Below are positions 41,213-48,716 of a stretch of 53,292 nucleotides of DNA, piece by piece. This stretch comes from a virus, in the IMG/VR virus record IMGVR_UViG_3300045977_000215, positions 1 to 53,292 of that record, one strand, 5' to 3'. Each line of letters opens with the position of its first letter. Position 1 is the stretch's first letter. The position numbers and the translations under genes were made by a program. The notes beneath the pieces were generated by a model. The model ran no database searches. It was given only the letters and a program-made list of their open reading frames with translations, and was not told the origin of the DNA.

Positions 41213-41662
41213 ATGGCCAATCTCGTCTACAACAAGGGTCTGGAGGAACTTGGCAAGGCGCTTACGGACCTCGACGCCTCAGACCTCCGCATGCTGCTCG
41301 TGCAGTCGACGTACACGGCGAACAAGGATCATCTCACCGTCGATGACGGCACGGCCAACGACCCGGCCAGCCACGAGGTGAGCGTCAGTGGCTACGGGCG
41401 CCAAGCTCTGGCGAACAAGGTGGTGACGCGGGACGATACCAACGATTTTGCGTATCTCGATGCGGACGACGTTGTATTTGTGACGCTGGCCACGGGCCAG
41501 ACCGTCGGTGGCGCGGTGCTATTTCGCCATACGGGTGCTGACGGCACCGCTGTGCTGATCGGATTTTACGATCTCGCGGACACCCCAACGAATGGTGGCA
41601 ATATCACAGTTCAATTCAACACGCCCGCGAACGGCGGCGCACTCAAGCTGGAGAGTCTGTAG
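41213..41662 (+). CDS. Phage structural protein, 149 aa
   Basis: AAGGAGACC precedes ATG 41213. Begins MANLVYNKGLEELGKALTDL, then beta strands (DDVVFVTLATGQTVGGAVLF). This pattern occurs in small tail or collar proteins of many phages, exact role unknown. No signal peptide, unlike its upstream neighbours. Confidence 0.7.
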   Translation: MANLVYNKGLEELGKALTDLDASDLRMLLVQSTYTANKDHLTVDDGTANDPASHEVSVSGYGRQALANKVVTRDDTNDFAYLDADDVVFVTLATGQTVGGAVLFRHTGADGTAVLIGFYDLADTPTNGGNITVQFNTPANGGALKLESL

Positions 41663-41699
41663 GGCTGAGGCCGATGCATGATCTTGGCGTGGTGGCCTG

Positions 41700-42248
41700 A
41701 TGCTGTTACTGCTGCACACCCTACCCGGGGCAGGGGATACCACGCTTGCCGCCGGGGCGCAGACGGTCCGCATCAGTGCCCCCACGGTGACGCTCGTGCC
41801 TGGGTCCGTCACCCTGGCGGCGGGCGCACTCACCATCCGCGTCTCCGCCCCGACCGCGACGCTCGTCCCGACGGGCGGGGGCGTCCTCGCGGCGGGCGCG
41901 CTGACAGTGCGGGTCTCTGCACCATCGGCGCAGATCGTCGGTGGTCCGGTGACGGTAGCGGCGGACGCGCTCAGGGCGCGTGTCACGGCTCCCGCAGCGA
42001 CGGTCGCCACAAGCATTGCGCTCGCCGCTGGGCTGCAGCGGGTCCGCGTCACACTCCCGGTCGCGACGCTCGTTCCTGGGGTCACTACGCTGACCGCGGG
42101 CCTGCTCGGCGTGCGGGTGATCCTGCCGGCCCTCGGCCAGCCCATCGGGCCGGAGAATCTCCTGTCGGAGCCGGTCGAGCTGATCGCCGACGACGACGCG
42201 GTTTCGATGGTCGCCGACGATGACACGATCTTACTCTTGGTGACCTAG
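41700..42248 (+). CDS. Six-fold repeat protein, 182 aa
   Basis: After a short hydrophobic start the protein is six imperfect repeats of 21-24 residues with consensus VTLAAGALTVRVSAPTATLV. It ends with an acidic tail (ADDDAVSMVADDDTILLL). Each unit would give two beta strands, so an elongated beta stalk or solenoid is likely. Probably a fibre stem. No strong ribosome site is seen before ATG 41700. Confidence 0.65.
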   Translation: MLLLLHTLPGAGDTTLAAGAQTVRISAPTVTLVPGSVTLAAGALTIRVSAPTATLVPTGGGVLAAGALTVRVSAPSAQIVGGPVTVAADALRARVTAPAATVATSIALAAGLQRVRVTLPVATLVPGVTTLTAGLLGVRVILPALGQPIGPENLLSEPVELIADDDAVSMVADDDTILLLVT

Positions 42249-42260
42249 GGGGGGACACAC

Positions 42261-42602
42261 ATGGCCGCTGCGAGCGACATCGTGCGCACGGTGGGAGATC
42301 GACAGCTAGCGATCCGTGGGGCATTCAAGCGCCGCGTGAACGGCACTACCACGCCGATGGACCTGACCGGCGCCACGATCACGTTTCGCATGGTGGAGGC
42401 GCTGGCGCCGCATAGCGTCGTCGTCAACTGGAGTGCTGCGGTCATCCAGGACGCGGCCGAAGGGCTCGTGTATTACGCGCCGACTGCTGGTGACGTGGAC
42501 ACCGAGGGCACGTACCTGGCCTACTTCCGCTCGTCGCTGGGCGGACTCGACCTGACGTTGCCGACCGCTGGCTTCCAGGTGCAGCTCGTGGCGGCGAAAT
42601 GA
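42261..42602 (+). CDS. BppU-N-like baseplate/fibre anchoring protein, 113 aa
   Basis: Pattern RQLAIRGAFKRR..., MDLTGATITFRMVE, GLVYYAPTAGDVDTEGTYLA matches the BppU N-terminal fold used to anchor receptor-binding proteins to the baseplate. Here it is a stand-alone domain. A G-rich ribosome site (AGGGGGGG) precedes ATG 42261. Confidence 0.72.
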   Translation: MAAASDIVRTVGDRQLAIRGAFKRRVNGTTTPMDLTGATITFRMVEALAPHSVVVNWSAAVIQDAAEGLVYYAPTAGDVDTEGTYLAYFRSSLGGLDLTLPTAGFQVQLVAAK

Positions 42603-42823
42603 GCGAGCGCCTTATCATCACCACGTCCGCCATCGGCGTGGCCCATTTCTTCGCCTTCTGGACGCCGGACGGCTGGCGCCTGCTCCGCGCGTATGAGACG
42701 CCACCGACGCATGGTCGGTGGGTGGCGCTCTCCGATCTGTGGCGCTACGACGTCGGCGCCATCGACGCCGACGAGGCGCGCCTTGTCGCGTTGGCGCCGG
42801 CCACATCCGATCCGTGGGCATAA
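42599..42823 (+). CDS. Small hypothetical protein, 74 aa
   Basis: ATGA overlap with the preceding gene. An alpha/beta sequence with aromatic core (AHFFAFWTPDGWRLLRAY). Not recognised. Packing in the operon and good third-position GC support it. Confidence 0.6.
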   Translation: MSERLIITTSAIGVAHFFAFWTPDGWRLLRAYETPPTHGRWVALSDLWRYDVGAIDADEARLVALAPATSDPWA

Positions 42824-42845
42824 CACCAACCCGAAAGGAGCGTCC

Positions 42846-43868
42846 ATGATCGTCGGGCTCTTGATGATTGCCGTACTACTCTCCTTCGCCACACCTGCCC
42901 TCGCCGCGCTCCACTGCGTGCAGGGCACCATCCGGCCACCCTCTCGGTGCGAGGCCATCTACGATTCGATCTACGCCGCGCAGGATGCGGCCGGCCCTCG
43001 GGATGAGGTCCGCGTGTTCGGCACGACGCTGACGCCGACCACCGTCGTGCTCAAGGCGCGCAAGCTGACCGGGCACCGGGCCGTCCTGGACGCGCGCGAC
43101 AATCCCGGCGTGGTGCTCCACGTCGGCGACCTGGAGGACGTCTCCACCTTCGACCTCGACGATCTGACCATCCTGCACCCGGGAACCGCTGATGCTGTCG
43201 GGGTGCGATTCGCCCAGCTCGACGCGAGCGCCGGGACCACCGGGCTCGTCATCGAGGGGCCACGCGGCGGGCAGGGGATCGGCGTGGACGTGATCCCGGG
43301 CGCCGGGCGCGTTGATGTCAAGGGCAACGTCTCGACATCCATCATCTCCGGCGTCGGCGTGGGTATTCGCGTGACCGATGCGGTGGGCCGATTCAGCGCC
43401 GACGGCATGGTGATCCGCGACGTCAAGACGGGACTCCAGACGACGGGCTTCTACCTCGACGGCAGGGATCACTCCGGCCTCGGGCAGATATTCCGCAGCG
43501 AGATCGCCTGCCAGCGGCCGGAGTCCATCGGGCTCCATGAGATCAGCCCAGCGCTACAGGATCACTCGCGCCTCAACATCCACTCCTGCTCAGTCGCGGT
43601 CCAGATCGAGTGCCGGCCGGGCTACGGGTGCGGGCGCGGTGGCGCCTATGACTTCCTCACCATCGCGACCTCGCCATGCCCAGAGGCCAAGCCTGGCCTG
43701 CCGGCGGTGTGCTCGCCCTGCGTGGCCGTGCGGACGGTGCAGGAGGACGGCACGGTGCTCGACGGCCACCAAAATGATCCGACGTGCGGGAGCAATTGGG
43801 ACGCGCAGACGACGATTGACGCCGTGAAAATCACGCCGCACGCGACGATCTGCCGCAAGGTGTTCTGA
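42846..43868 (+). CDS. Exported Cys-rich beta-helix protein, 340 aa
   Basis: MIVGLLMIAVLLSFATPALA is a signal peptide (ALA cleavage). The body repeats beta-helix coils (STFDLDDLTILHPGTADAVG, GVGVGIRVTDAVGRFSADGM) as in pectate lyase and tail-spike folds. Cysteines cluster at the ends (CVQG, CRPGYGCGRGG, CSPCVAV), consistent with disulfides. AAAGGAG lies before the start. Second beta-helix protein with a Sec signal in this genome. Confidence 0.72.
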   Translation: MIVGLLMIAVLLSFATPALAALHCVQGTIRPPSRCEAIYDSIYAAQDAAGPRDEVRVFGTTLTPTTVVLKARKLTGHRAVLDARDNPGVVLHVGDLEDVSTFDLDDLTILHPGTADAVGVRFAQLDASAGTTGLVIEGPRGGQGIGVDVIPGAGRVDVKGNVSTSIISGVGVGIRVTDAVGRFSADGMVIRDVKTGLQTTGFYLDGRDHSGLGQIFRSEIACQRPESIGLHEISPALQDHSRLNIHSCSVAVQIECRPGYGCGRGGAYDFLTIATSPCPEAKPGLPAVCSPCVAVRTVQEDGTVLDGHQNDPTCGSNWDAQTTIDAVKITPHATICRKVF

Positions 43869-43892
43869 GCCGGCCGCTGCGGCCGAGGATGA

Positions 43893-44213
43893 ATGCCCGA
43901 GCAGGAGCCGGGATGGCTGAGCGATGCGACGCGTAGACTCCTGGCCGAGCATGCGGCGATCCTGGCCCGTCTCCATCGCGCGGAGAGCGATCTTGCGGAC
44001 TCGATGCGCGAGCGGATCGCCAGCGATGCGCTCGCGGCGCGAGAGCATCGCGAGCTCCGCGATGAGTACCTCGCGGGATTCAAGGCGATCGAAAAGAAAC
44101 TCGAAGGGTTGAAGATGTGGGCCATCGGCGTGCTCGGGGCACTTGTGATCAATCTGCTGATCTTCATCATCAACCAGATGGGCAAGGTCCTTGCTGCGAT
44201 CAACCCTCGATAA
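43893..44213 (+). CDS. Coiled coil plus C-terminal membrane helix protein, 106 aa
   Basis: Residues 15-70 form a coiled coil (REHRELRDEYLAGFKAIEKK) followed by one hydrophobic helix (MWAIGVLGALVINLLIFII). The layout recalls XhlA-like proteins that work with holins. Upstream spacer 43869-43892 contains CGGCCGC-T-GCGGCCG, a short palindrome. Confidence 0.6.
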   Translation: MPEQEPGWLSDATRRLLAEHAAILARLHRAESDLADSMRERIASDALAAREHRELRDEYLAGFKAIEKKLEGLKMWAIGVLGALVINLLIFIINQMGKVLAAINPR

Positions 44214-44970
44214 GCTGGCGGTGCTCGGCCGGAGTGGCGCGCTCCTCGCGTCGGTCTCGGGCATTCTCCTGTTCGCGTTGCTCGTGCCGTTCACGCTGCG
44301 CCAACTCTACTGGCTCACGGAGTCGGAGCGGATCGTGGAGGAGACGGCCGACCCGGTGATACTAGATTTTCTGGCCGATCCGAATGTAAACCCGCCGGTA
44401 CCGCGCGACACGTGGTCAGCGGGCCAGACATTTTACGTCGAGCGGACACTCTGCGTCTACAAGCAGGTGACGGGTGTGGTGGAGCGCACGATCGTGGACA
44501 CGGCGCGCATCCCGATCAATCCGATTCAGCTCTCGACGCTGCTGTATCTGGACGCCTCGGCCTATGACGCCACCGGCCGATTGCTTCGGCCGCCGTGGTG
44601 TGGCAAGCGGCTCTCCGAGGTGACGGTGCCCACGCTGTTCGCCGGAGCCTCCGGGCCGGCAGCGCTCCACGCACGGATAGACGCGCATCTCAATCCGCTC
44701 AAGCCACATGTGTTCATTACGTTGCGTCCGGCCCGGTTCATTCTGTCGCATGTCCCGGCGCCGCGCGTGGATGATGCCGAGGCCAAGGCCTCGCGCGAGG
44801 CACTCGACGTGCGCACGCTGCTCATCACGCGCCGGCTCGACTTGCTCATGGAGCGATTCCGCGACGCCGAGCGGCATCTGGAACAGGTGCAGGCGTACCA
44901 GCGGCAGCTCGACAAGCACCTCCGTGCGCAGCGCGTGCTCCCGCCTGCGCCGGGAACAGGAGAGCGCTGA
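44191..44970 (+). CDS. Membrane-anchored hypothetical protein, 259 aa
   Basis: An N-terminal anchor (LLASVSGILLFALLVPF), then a soluble domain with paired cysteines (TLCVYKQ, PPWCGKR) and a C-terminal coiled coil (RFRDAERHLEQVQAYQRQLD). Start is uncertain: TTG 44191 overlaps the previous gene and follows AAGG, GTG 44221 is the alternative. It lies in the block where lysis genes are expected. Function unknown. Confidence 0.55.
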   Translation: MLRSTLDKLAVLGRSGALLASVSGILLFALLVPFTLRQLYWLTESERIVEETADPVILDFLADPNVNPPVPRDTWSAGQTFYVERTLCVYKQVTGVVERTIVDTARIPINPIQLSTLLYLDASAYDATGRLLRPPWCGKRLSEVTVPTLFAGASGPAALHARIDAHLNPLKPHVFITLRPARFILSHVPAPRVDDAEAKASREALDVRTLLITRRLDLLMERFRDAERHLEQVQAYQRQLDKHLRAQRVLPPAPGTGER

Positions 44971-45134
44971 TGGCCTCGTCTGACGTGACGGTGCGCGTGG
45001 CGGTGTCGCCGGACCTGGAGGCGCTCGCGAAATGGGTCCGCGCGGAGAACGCCGTCCGGCAGTGGCTCTACCTCCCGCACTGCGCGGCCCGGCCCCTCGA
45101 GCCGGCCCCGGAGGAGATGGCAACCACGCCATGA
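44970..45134 (+). CDS. Small hypothetical protein, 54 aa
   Basis: TGATG overlap upstream and ATGA overlap downstream. Sequence MASSDVTVRVAVSPDLEALA then a Trp-containing helix. No recognised domain. Confidence 0.55.
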   Translation: MASSDVTVRVAVSPDLEALAKWVRAENAVRQWLYLPHCAARPLEPAPEEMATTP

Positions 45135-45460
45135 CCGACGATGACGAGCTGGAGAAGCTGCGGCGACGTGTGGCGGACCTGGAGGGCGCGATCCTCGCGC
45201 AAGGCGAGCTGATCCGCGCCATCGTAGAGGGCCGCGTGTCGCTGGCCGAGGCCCGCGTGACCGCGCGTGTGTGCCAGAGCGAGGCCGCCGCAGTGCCCGG
45301 GCGCTACCTGCTCGACGTCATCGCGGGCTTGATTATCGCGATCGTGGCGATCGGTGGGCTACTCTACTATCTGGTGGTACATCCGTGGCCGGCGTGGGGC
45401 ATCTACATCCCGCCGCCGCATTCGTCCCAAATCCCAACCGAGGAGGCATATCGAGAATGA
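45131..45460 (+). CDS. Coiled coil plus membrane helix protein, 109 aa
   Basis: Coiled coil from residue 5 (ELEKLRRRVADLEGAILAQG) and a membrane segment (LLDVIAGLIIAIVAIGGLLY) near the C-terminus. A second XhlA-like layout in this block. ATGA overlaps at both ends link it into one translational unit with 44970 and 45457. Confidence 0.6.
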   Translation: MTDDDELEKLRRRVADLEGAILAQGELIRAIVEGRVSLAEARVTARVCQSEAAAVPGRYLLDVIAGLIIAIVAIGGLLYYLVVHPWPAWGIYIPPPHSSQIPTEEAYRE

Positions 45461-46125
45461 CTTGGCGAGGCGCACTCTACACGTTCGCGGCGACCGCACT
45501 TATCATCGGCGCCGGCACGGCCTACTACGCGGTGGCCGTCCAGCCGGACCCGTCTGTCCGCACCATCCCCATGAGCTGGCAGAATCGCGACACCGCACGG
45601 CCCGTGCTCAATCTCGGCGTCGACGCCAAGGGCTTGACGCTCGACCAGTACGTCTCGCAAGGCGGCAAGTCGCAGGACTACCGGCCCGTGGAGACGTCCA
45701 CCGTGCGCGCGGGAGGGATGATGTTCATCCTCCGCTACCAGGAGTTTCGTAACAAGCTGGCCGAGCCCATGATCCAGAGGCGCTTGCTCTGCGGGAAGGT
45801 GACGACGGGGCGGAACGGGGTGCCAGTGGTCGACGTGGATGGCATGGTGCCGTATGACCTCGGGGCGATCCCGGCGCCGAGTCGCACCGATGGCGCCGCG
45901 GTCAAAAATCACCCGACGCCCATCCCGCGGTGGGTGATGCTCGACGGCGCGGGCCAGGCCATTGCGACGCCGCGGACGTGCGTGTACAGCGCGTCGGCGA
46001 AATTTATTAAAAATCCGGTGCAGTCGGTGGACCTCAACTTCGCCAGCGTTGCCGTGACGGTGGCGCCGCCAGCTGAAGGCGCGCCGGCTGAGCGGACGGG
46101 GGCGGGGAACAACGGCAAGCGATGA
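45457..46125 (+). CDS. Membrane-anchored hypothetical protein, 222 aa
   Basis: One N-terminal membrane helix (YTFAATALIIGAGTAYYAVA) followed by a periplasm-facing domain. The body resembles 44191 in layout (cysteines in RRLLCGKV and PRTCVYS; AKFIKNPVQSVDLNF). Possibly a lysis or envelope protein; unrecognised family. Confidence 0.55.
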   Translation: MTWRGALYTFAATALIIGAGTAYYAVAVQPDPSVRTIPMSWQNRDTARPVLNLGVDAKGLTLDQYVSQGGKSQDYRPVETSTVRAGGMMFILRYQEFRNKLAEPMIQRRLLCGKVTTGRNGVPVVDVDGMVPYDLGAIPAPSRTDGAAVKNHPTPIPRWVMLDGAGQAIATPRTCVYSASAKFIKNPVQSVDLNFASVAVTVAPPAEGAPAERTGAGNNGKR

Positions 46126-46141
46126 CAACAGGAGGCGACCC

Positions 46142-46378
46142 ATGGGCATCATCGGCGCGGTTGTGGCGAGTAGCATGAGCCTTCTTGGGCTCGTCATCTT
46201 GCTCATCGCCATCGGCGTGGGACTGTGGGCGCTGAACACCTACGCTGCGGCGATCATCGACCCCAAGATTCTGACCATCATCAACGTCGTCGTGGTCGGG
46301 GCGGTGATCGTCTGGCTGCTCTATCTCGTCGGCCTGCTGCCGATCGGCGCCGCCATCCCTGTGCCGAAGGTGCAGTGA
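46142..46378 (+). CDS. Two-helix membrane protein, Thivi_2564-like, holin candidate, 78 aa
   Basis: AGGAGG precedes ATG 46142. Two membrane helices: SLLGLVILLIAIGVGLWALN and TIINVVVVGAVIVWLLYLVG. The pattern LLWxxNTY...ILxIINVVVV...WLL matches a small bacterial membrane family (Thivi_2564-like). In this genomic position a holin role is plausible but unproven. Confidence 0.62.
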   Translation: MGIIGAVVASSMSLLGLVILLIAIGVGLWALNTYAAAIIDPKILTIINVVVVGAVIVWLLYLVGLLPIGAAIPVPKVQ

Positions 46379-46599
46379 TGCCGGCCATCGATTGGGTGTC
46401 GGTCGGGCAGGGACTCCAGGCCAGCGTGCGCCCGATCGTCACGTTCATCTTCGCCGCGGCGATCGTGCTGGGCTTCCTCCAGGGGCGGCTGTCAGGCGAG
46501 ACGTTCATGGGGACGGCCGGCGTCATCATGGCGTTCTGGTTTGGGCAACGGGCCGAGCAGAGGACCGAGCAGCGCGCGGAGCTCCGGCCGGAGAAGTAG
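46378..46599 (+). CDS. Two-helix membrane protein, holin-like, 73 aa
   Basis: TGATG overlap with the previous gene. Two hydrophobic segments (RPIVTFIFAAAIVLGFLQG, FMGTAGVIMAFWFGQ) and a charged C-terminal tail (AEQRTEQRAELR), the class II holin layout. Last plus-strand gene before the convergent minus-strand operon. Confidence 0.62.
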   Translation: MPAIDWVSVGQGLQASVRPIVTFIFAAAIVLGFLQGRLSGETFMGTAGVIMAFWFGQRAEQRTEQRAELRPEK

Positions 46600-46624
46600 G
46601 GCGCGCCCTCGACGGCCTTCGTCG

Positions 46625-46882
46625 CTAGCGCCCGACCCAGCGATAGCCCATGAGTTCGCCGGGCACGGGCTCCCATCCCAGCTCGCGCATGCACTTATTC
46701 TTCAGCGCGCCGCCGATTGCCTCCCCGACGAAGGGGACGGGGACGAAGGCATAGCCGATGTTCTCCCACCGACAGACCTCGTAGGCGCCGGCCAGCTTGT
46801 CGGCGTTGCCGTAGCCCACGACCTTGGGGCCGCAGCCGACAACAACCACGGCGAGGAGCGCGAGCGCGACTAGGCGCCTCAC
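46625..46882 (-). CDS. Lipoprotein, 85 aa
   Basis: GTG start at 46882 overlaps the stop of the upstream minus gene. Signal peptide with lipobox: RRLVALALLAVVVVGCGPK, lipidated Cys17. Mature part is short with CRWE and KNKCMRELGW. Second of two lipoproteins apparently transcribed with the repressor, so likely made in the lysogen. Candidate for superinfection exclusion or surface modification. Confidence 0.7.
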   Translation of the reverse strand: MRRLVALALLAVVVVGCGPKVVGYGNADKLAGAYEVCRWENIGYAFVPVPFVGEAIGGALKNKCMRELGWEPVPGELMGYRWVGR

Positions 46883-47157
46883 GGATCGACGCCCTGCACG
46901 GTGTAGCCCTTCGCCTTCATGCAGGTGACGTAGCCCATCTCGTAGTCGCTCTTCGCCACCTGGTAGCCGATGAAGCCGGACAGCCAGCCCATGCCCTTCG
47001 CGTCCTGAGCTTGCTGCTCGCATGCCGCTTGATCCTGCGCCGTCTGGGCCGTCGCCGCGCCGGTGCGCGAGACGGGGTACTTCTGCGGGGCGCCAGAGAT
47101 CGAGCAGCCGGCGAAGACAAGGGCGGCGATGACGAGTGCGGCCAATCGTGTGCTCAT
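46879..47157 (-). CDS. Lipoprotein, 92 aa
   Basis: Signal peptide MSTRLAALVIAALVFAGCSI with lipidated Cys18. Mature part has two more cysteines (AACEQQ, VTCMKAKGY) and a glycine/aromatic segment (GWLSGFIGYQVAKSDYEMGY). The end CMKAKGY parallels CMRELGW of its neighbour, so the two may be distant paralogues. ATG at 47157 overlaps the stop of the gene starting at 47528. Confidence 0.75.
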   Translation of the reverse strand: MSTRLAALVIAALVFAGCSISGAPQKYPVSRTGAATAQTAQDQAACEQQAQDAKGMGWLSGFIGYQVAKSDYEMGYVTCMKAKGYTVQGVDP

Positions 47158-47528
47158 GCTTTTCTCCTCTCACGCCGCTGCTGCCGGAGCGCATCCCGTC
47201 GCTCGCGGGGGAAGGTCCCCCGCGCGGGGGCGGGGTCGGCAAGGGGCTTGCGGGGCGACGTGGCGTCGAGCGGCGGCGCGGGCTCCACAGGTGGCGATCG
47301 GAACTCCAGGCGTTCCCGGGCGAGCGGCATCGTCTCGGCCGATGCGACGAGCAGGGCCATGAGCCGGGCCGTGCGGACGTGCATCGTGAGGATGTCCAGC
47401 AGGGCGGCAGCGTCCAGCTCCATGCAGAGCGTGAGCCCGTCCCACACCTCCACAATGGCGCCCGGGCGGATCGGCTGGCGCCAGCCGTCTGCGCTGAGGT
47501 AGCAGTCGATCCCGATCACCGGGGCCAC
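47154..47528 (-). CDS. Hypothetical protein, 124 aa, in the repressor operon
   Basis: GTG at 47528; its stop overlaps the lipoprotein ATG. N-terminal half is a compact beta/alpha domain (IGIDCYLSADGWRQPIRPGA, CMELDAAALLDILTM); the C-terminal half is basic and disordered (RERRDALRQQRRERR). No family recognised. A weak ribosome site leaves the start uncertain. Confidence 0.5.
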   Translation of the reverse strand: MAPVIGIDCYLSADGWRQPIRPGAIVEVWDGLTLCMELDAAALLDILTMHVRTARLMALLVASAETMPLARERLEFRSPPVEPAPPLDATSPRKPLADPAPARGTFPRERRDALRQQRRERRKA

Positions 47529-47618
47529 CGGCGGGCGGCTGCGGAGCGTGGTCGAACGTGGCCCGTGGGCTGCGGGCCGGTGAACGACCGGTGCTGCACG
47601 ATTGTTTCCACGCCATCG
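47529..47618. other. 90-base gap between repressor and downstream minus genes
   Basis: Contains CCGGT-GAACG-ACCGG, a small perfect hairpin, without a T-run. No strong promoter was seen, so readthrough from the repressor is the simplest route of expression for the three genes downstream. Confidence 0.35.
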
Positions 47619-48098
47619 CTAGGCGGCCAGCGGCCAGGCGACGTCGGGTGTTGACATAATGCTTCGTGACGGACGCGGCCGGCGGGGCTGAGATCGACGT
47701 GCCACACCATCGGTGGTGGTGGTGGGCAGCGGCTCAGGCCGCGCATTCCCGTTCGCGCCGCGGAGAGGGCGCGGACCGCGTCCGGACCGCCGGGCCGGGG
47801 CAGGGGCGAGAGGCTTGGGGCCGCGGCGTCGTGGCTCCATATACGATGCAGGCCGTTCGCCGATGGCCCACTTCGCGCCGTCATCGTTGATGACCTTGAG
47901 GATATCGCCGATGGGGAGCGTGTAGAACGCGCAGAAGCGCGCGATCCCCGCCAGGCCGTACTCGCGCGACTCGCCGCGCTCCCATCGCAACACGGTCGTG
48001 TAGGGGAGCCCCGTTGCCGTCGCCATGTCGCGGGCGTTGCCGTGGTGGCGCTCCATGATGAGGTGATGCACGAGCATCGGGAAGCTCTCGACCTTCAT
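47619..48098 (-). CDS. XRE-family repressor (CI-like), 159 aa
   Basis: ATG 48098 follows GGAGGG by six bases. HTH at about 21-45 (NARDMATATGLPYTTVLRWE). The C-terminal half is basic, Pro/Arg/Thr-rich and lacks the LexA-type peptidase motifs of classical CI, so it would not be expected to self-cleave. It diverges from the cro-like gene across a 139-base control region with two matching operators. Likely maintains lysogeny and represses the early promoter. Confidence 0.8.
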   Translation of the reverse strand: MKVESFPMLVHHLIMERHHGNARDMATATGLPYTTVLRWERGESREYGLAGIARFCAFYTLPIGDILKVINDDGAKWAIGERPASYMEPRRRGPKPLAPAPARRSGRGPRPLRGANGNARPEPLPTTTTDGVARRSQPRRPRPSRSIMSTPDVAWPLAA

Positions 48099-48237
48099 AC
48101 CAGCCCTCCATCGGCCGGATAAATCCGCCACCGTGGCGGTGATTCACCCTACACCAGAACCCGGAAGTTGACTACCGGACGCCGGGCGTAATTTTTATCT
48201 TGACGTAGTATCACCACCGTGGTTATATCCGCCCGTG
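48099..48237. promoter_or_regulatory. Repressor/cro control region with two operators and an early promoter
   Basis: Operators GCCACCGTGGC (48127-48137) and ACCACCGTGGT (48213-48223) share the core CCACCGTGG. The second lies between TTGACG (48200-48205) and TATATC (48224-48229), an 18-base spacer, so binding would block this rightward promoter. The first is just upstream of the repressor. A TTGACT at 48168-48173 may mark another promoter. Confidence 0.7.
48200..48229 (+). promoter_or_regulatory. Early rightward promoter with leaderless start
   Basis: -35 TTGACG, 18 bases, -10 TATATC. Expected transcription start about 48236, at the GTG 48235 / ATG 48238, so the cro-like message would have almost no leader. 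There is no Shine-Dalgarno in front of this gene, in agreement. Confidence 0.55.
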
Positions 48238-48465
48238 ATGCTCACCTACAACCGCGTCGCCATCCGGACCCTTCGGCTCGCACGGGAGATCGACACCGAT
48301 ACCCTTGGCCGTCGCGCTCGCCTGACCGGCCGCGCCATCCGCGCCATCGAGCGCGGCTCGATTCCTCGCGCCGACACCCTCGGCCGCATCGCGTCGGTGC
48401 TCGGCGTGGGCGTAGAGACGTTCTACGTCCAGCGGACTACCAAGCGGGCGGGGGTGACCGCATGA
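48238..48465 (+). CDS. Cro-like XRE-family regulator, 75 aa
   Basis: A compact HTH protein: LGRRARLTGRAIRAIERGSI is the HTH, followed by DTLGRIASVLGVGVETFY as in XRE/Cro. First gene of the rightward operon and divergent to the repressor. GTG 48235 adds one residue. Probably turns off repressor synthesis. Confidence 0.82.
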   Translation: MLTYNRVAIRTLRLAREIDTDTLGRRARLTGRAIRAIERGSIPRADTLGRIASVLGVGVETFYVQRTTKRAGVTA

Positions 48466-48716
48466 CGTCTCGCCGGATCGCCGAGTGCGAGGTGTGCGGC
48501 GCGGAGATTCACCCTGAGCGACTCGCCGAACTGCGCATGGTCGTGACCGTCGCCGGCCAGGATCACGACCTCGGGGGGAGTGGCGTGCCGCGCTCGGCGG
48601 ACCTCTGCTCGCCGGCGTGCGCCTTGTTGCGCGCGTGGGCGCTGATCGAAAGAGCGTACGGCCGCCCGCTGATGGACCCGCGCCAGGCCGCGGCGCTGCG
48701 CGAGGGGCTGGGGTGA
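48462..48716 (+). CDS. Zinc-finger protein, 84 aa
   Basis: CEVCGAEIHPERL at the N-terminus and LCSPACALLRAW later form a CxxC...CxxxC site, a small treble-clef-like layout. ATGA overlap with cro and TGATG with the methyltransferase, so co-translated with both. Function unknown. Confidence 0.65.
   Translation: MTSRRIAECEVCGAEIHPERLAELRMVVTVAGQDHDLGGSGVPRSADLCSPACALLRAWALIERAYGRPLMDPRQAAALREGLG

Noticed and set aside
43871-43885. Palindrome CGGCCGC-T-GCGGCCG between 43868 and 43893
   Set aside because: Loop of one base and no T-run; too small to call a terminator, though it may be a chance restriction-like palindrome.
47651-47656. Perfect TTGACA inside the repressor gene, plus strand
   Set aside because: No -10 box 16-18 bases downstream and the orientation is against the local genes.
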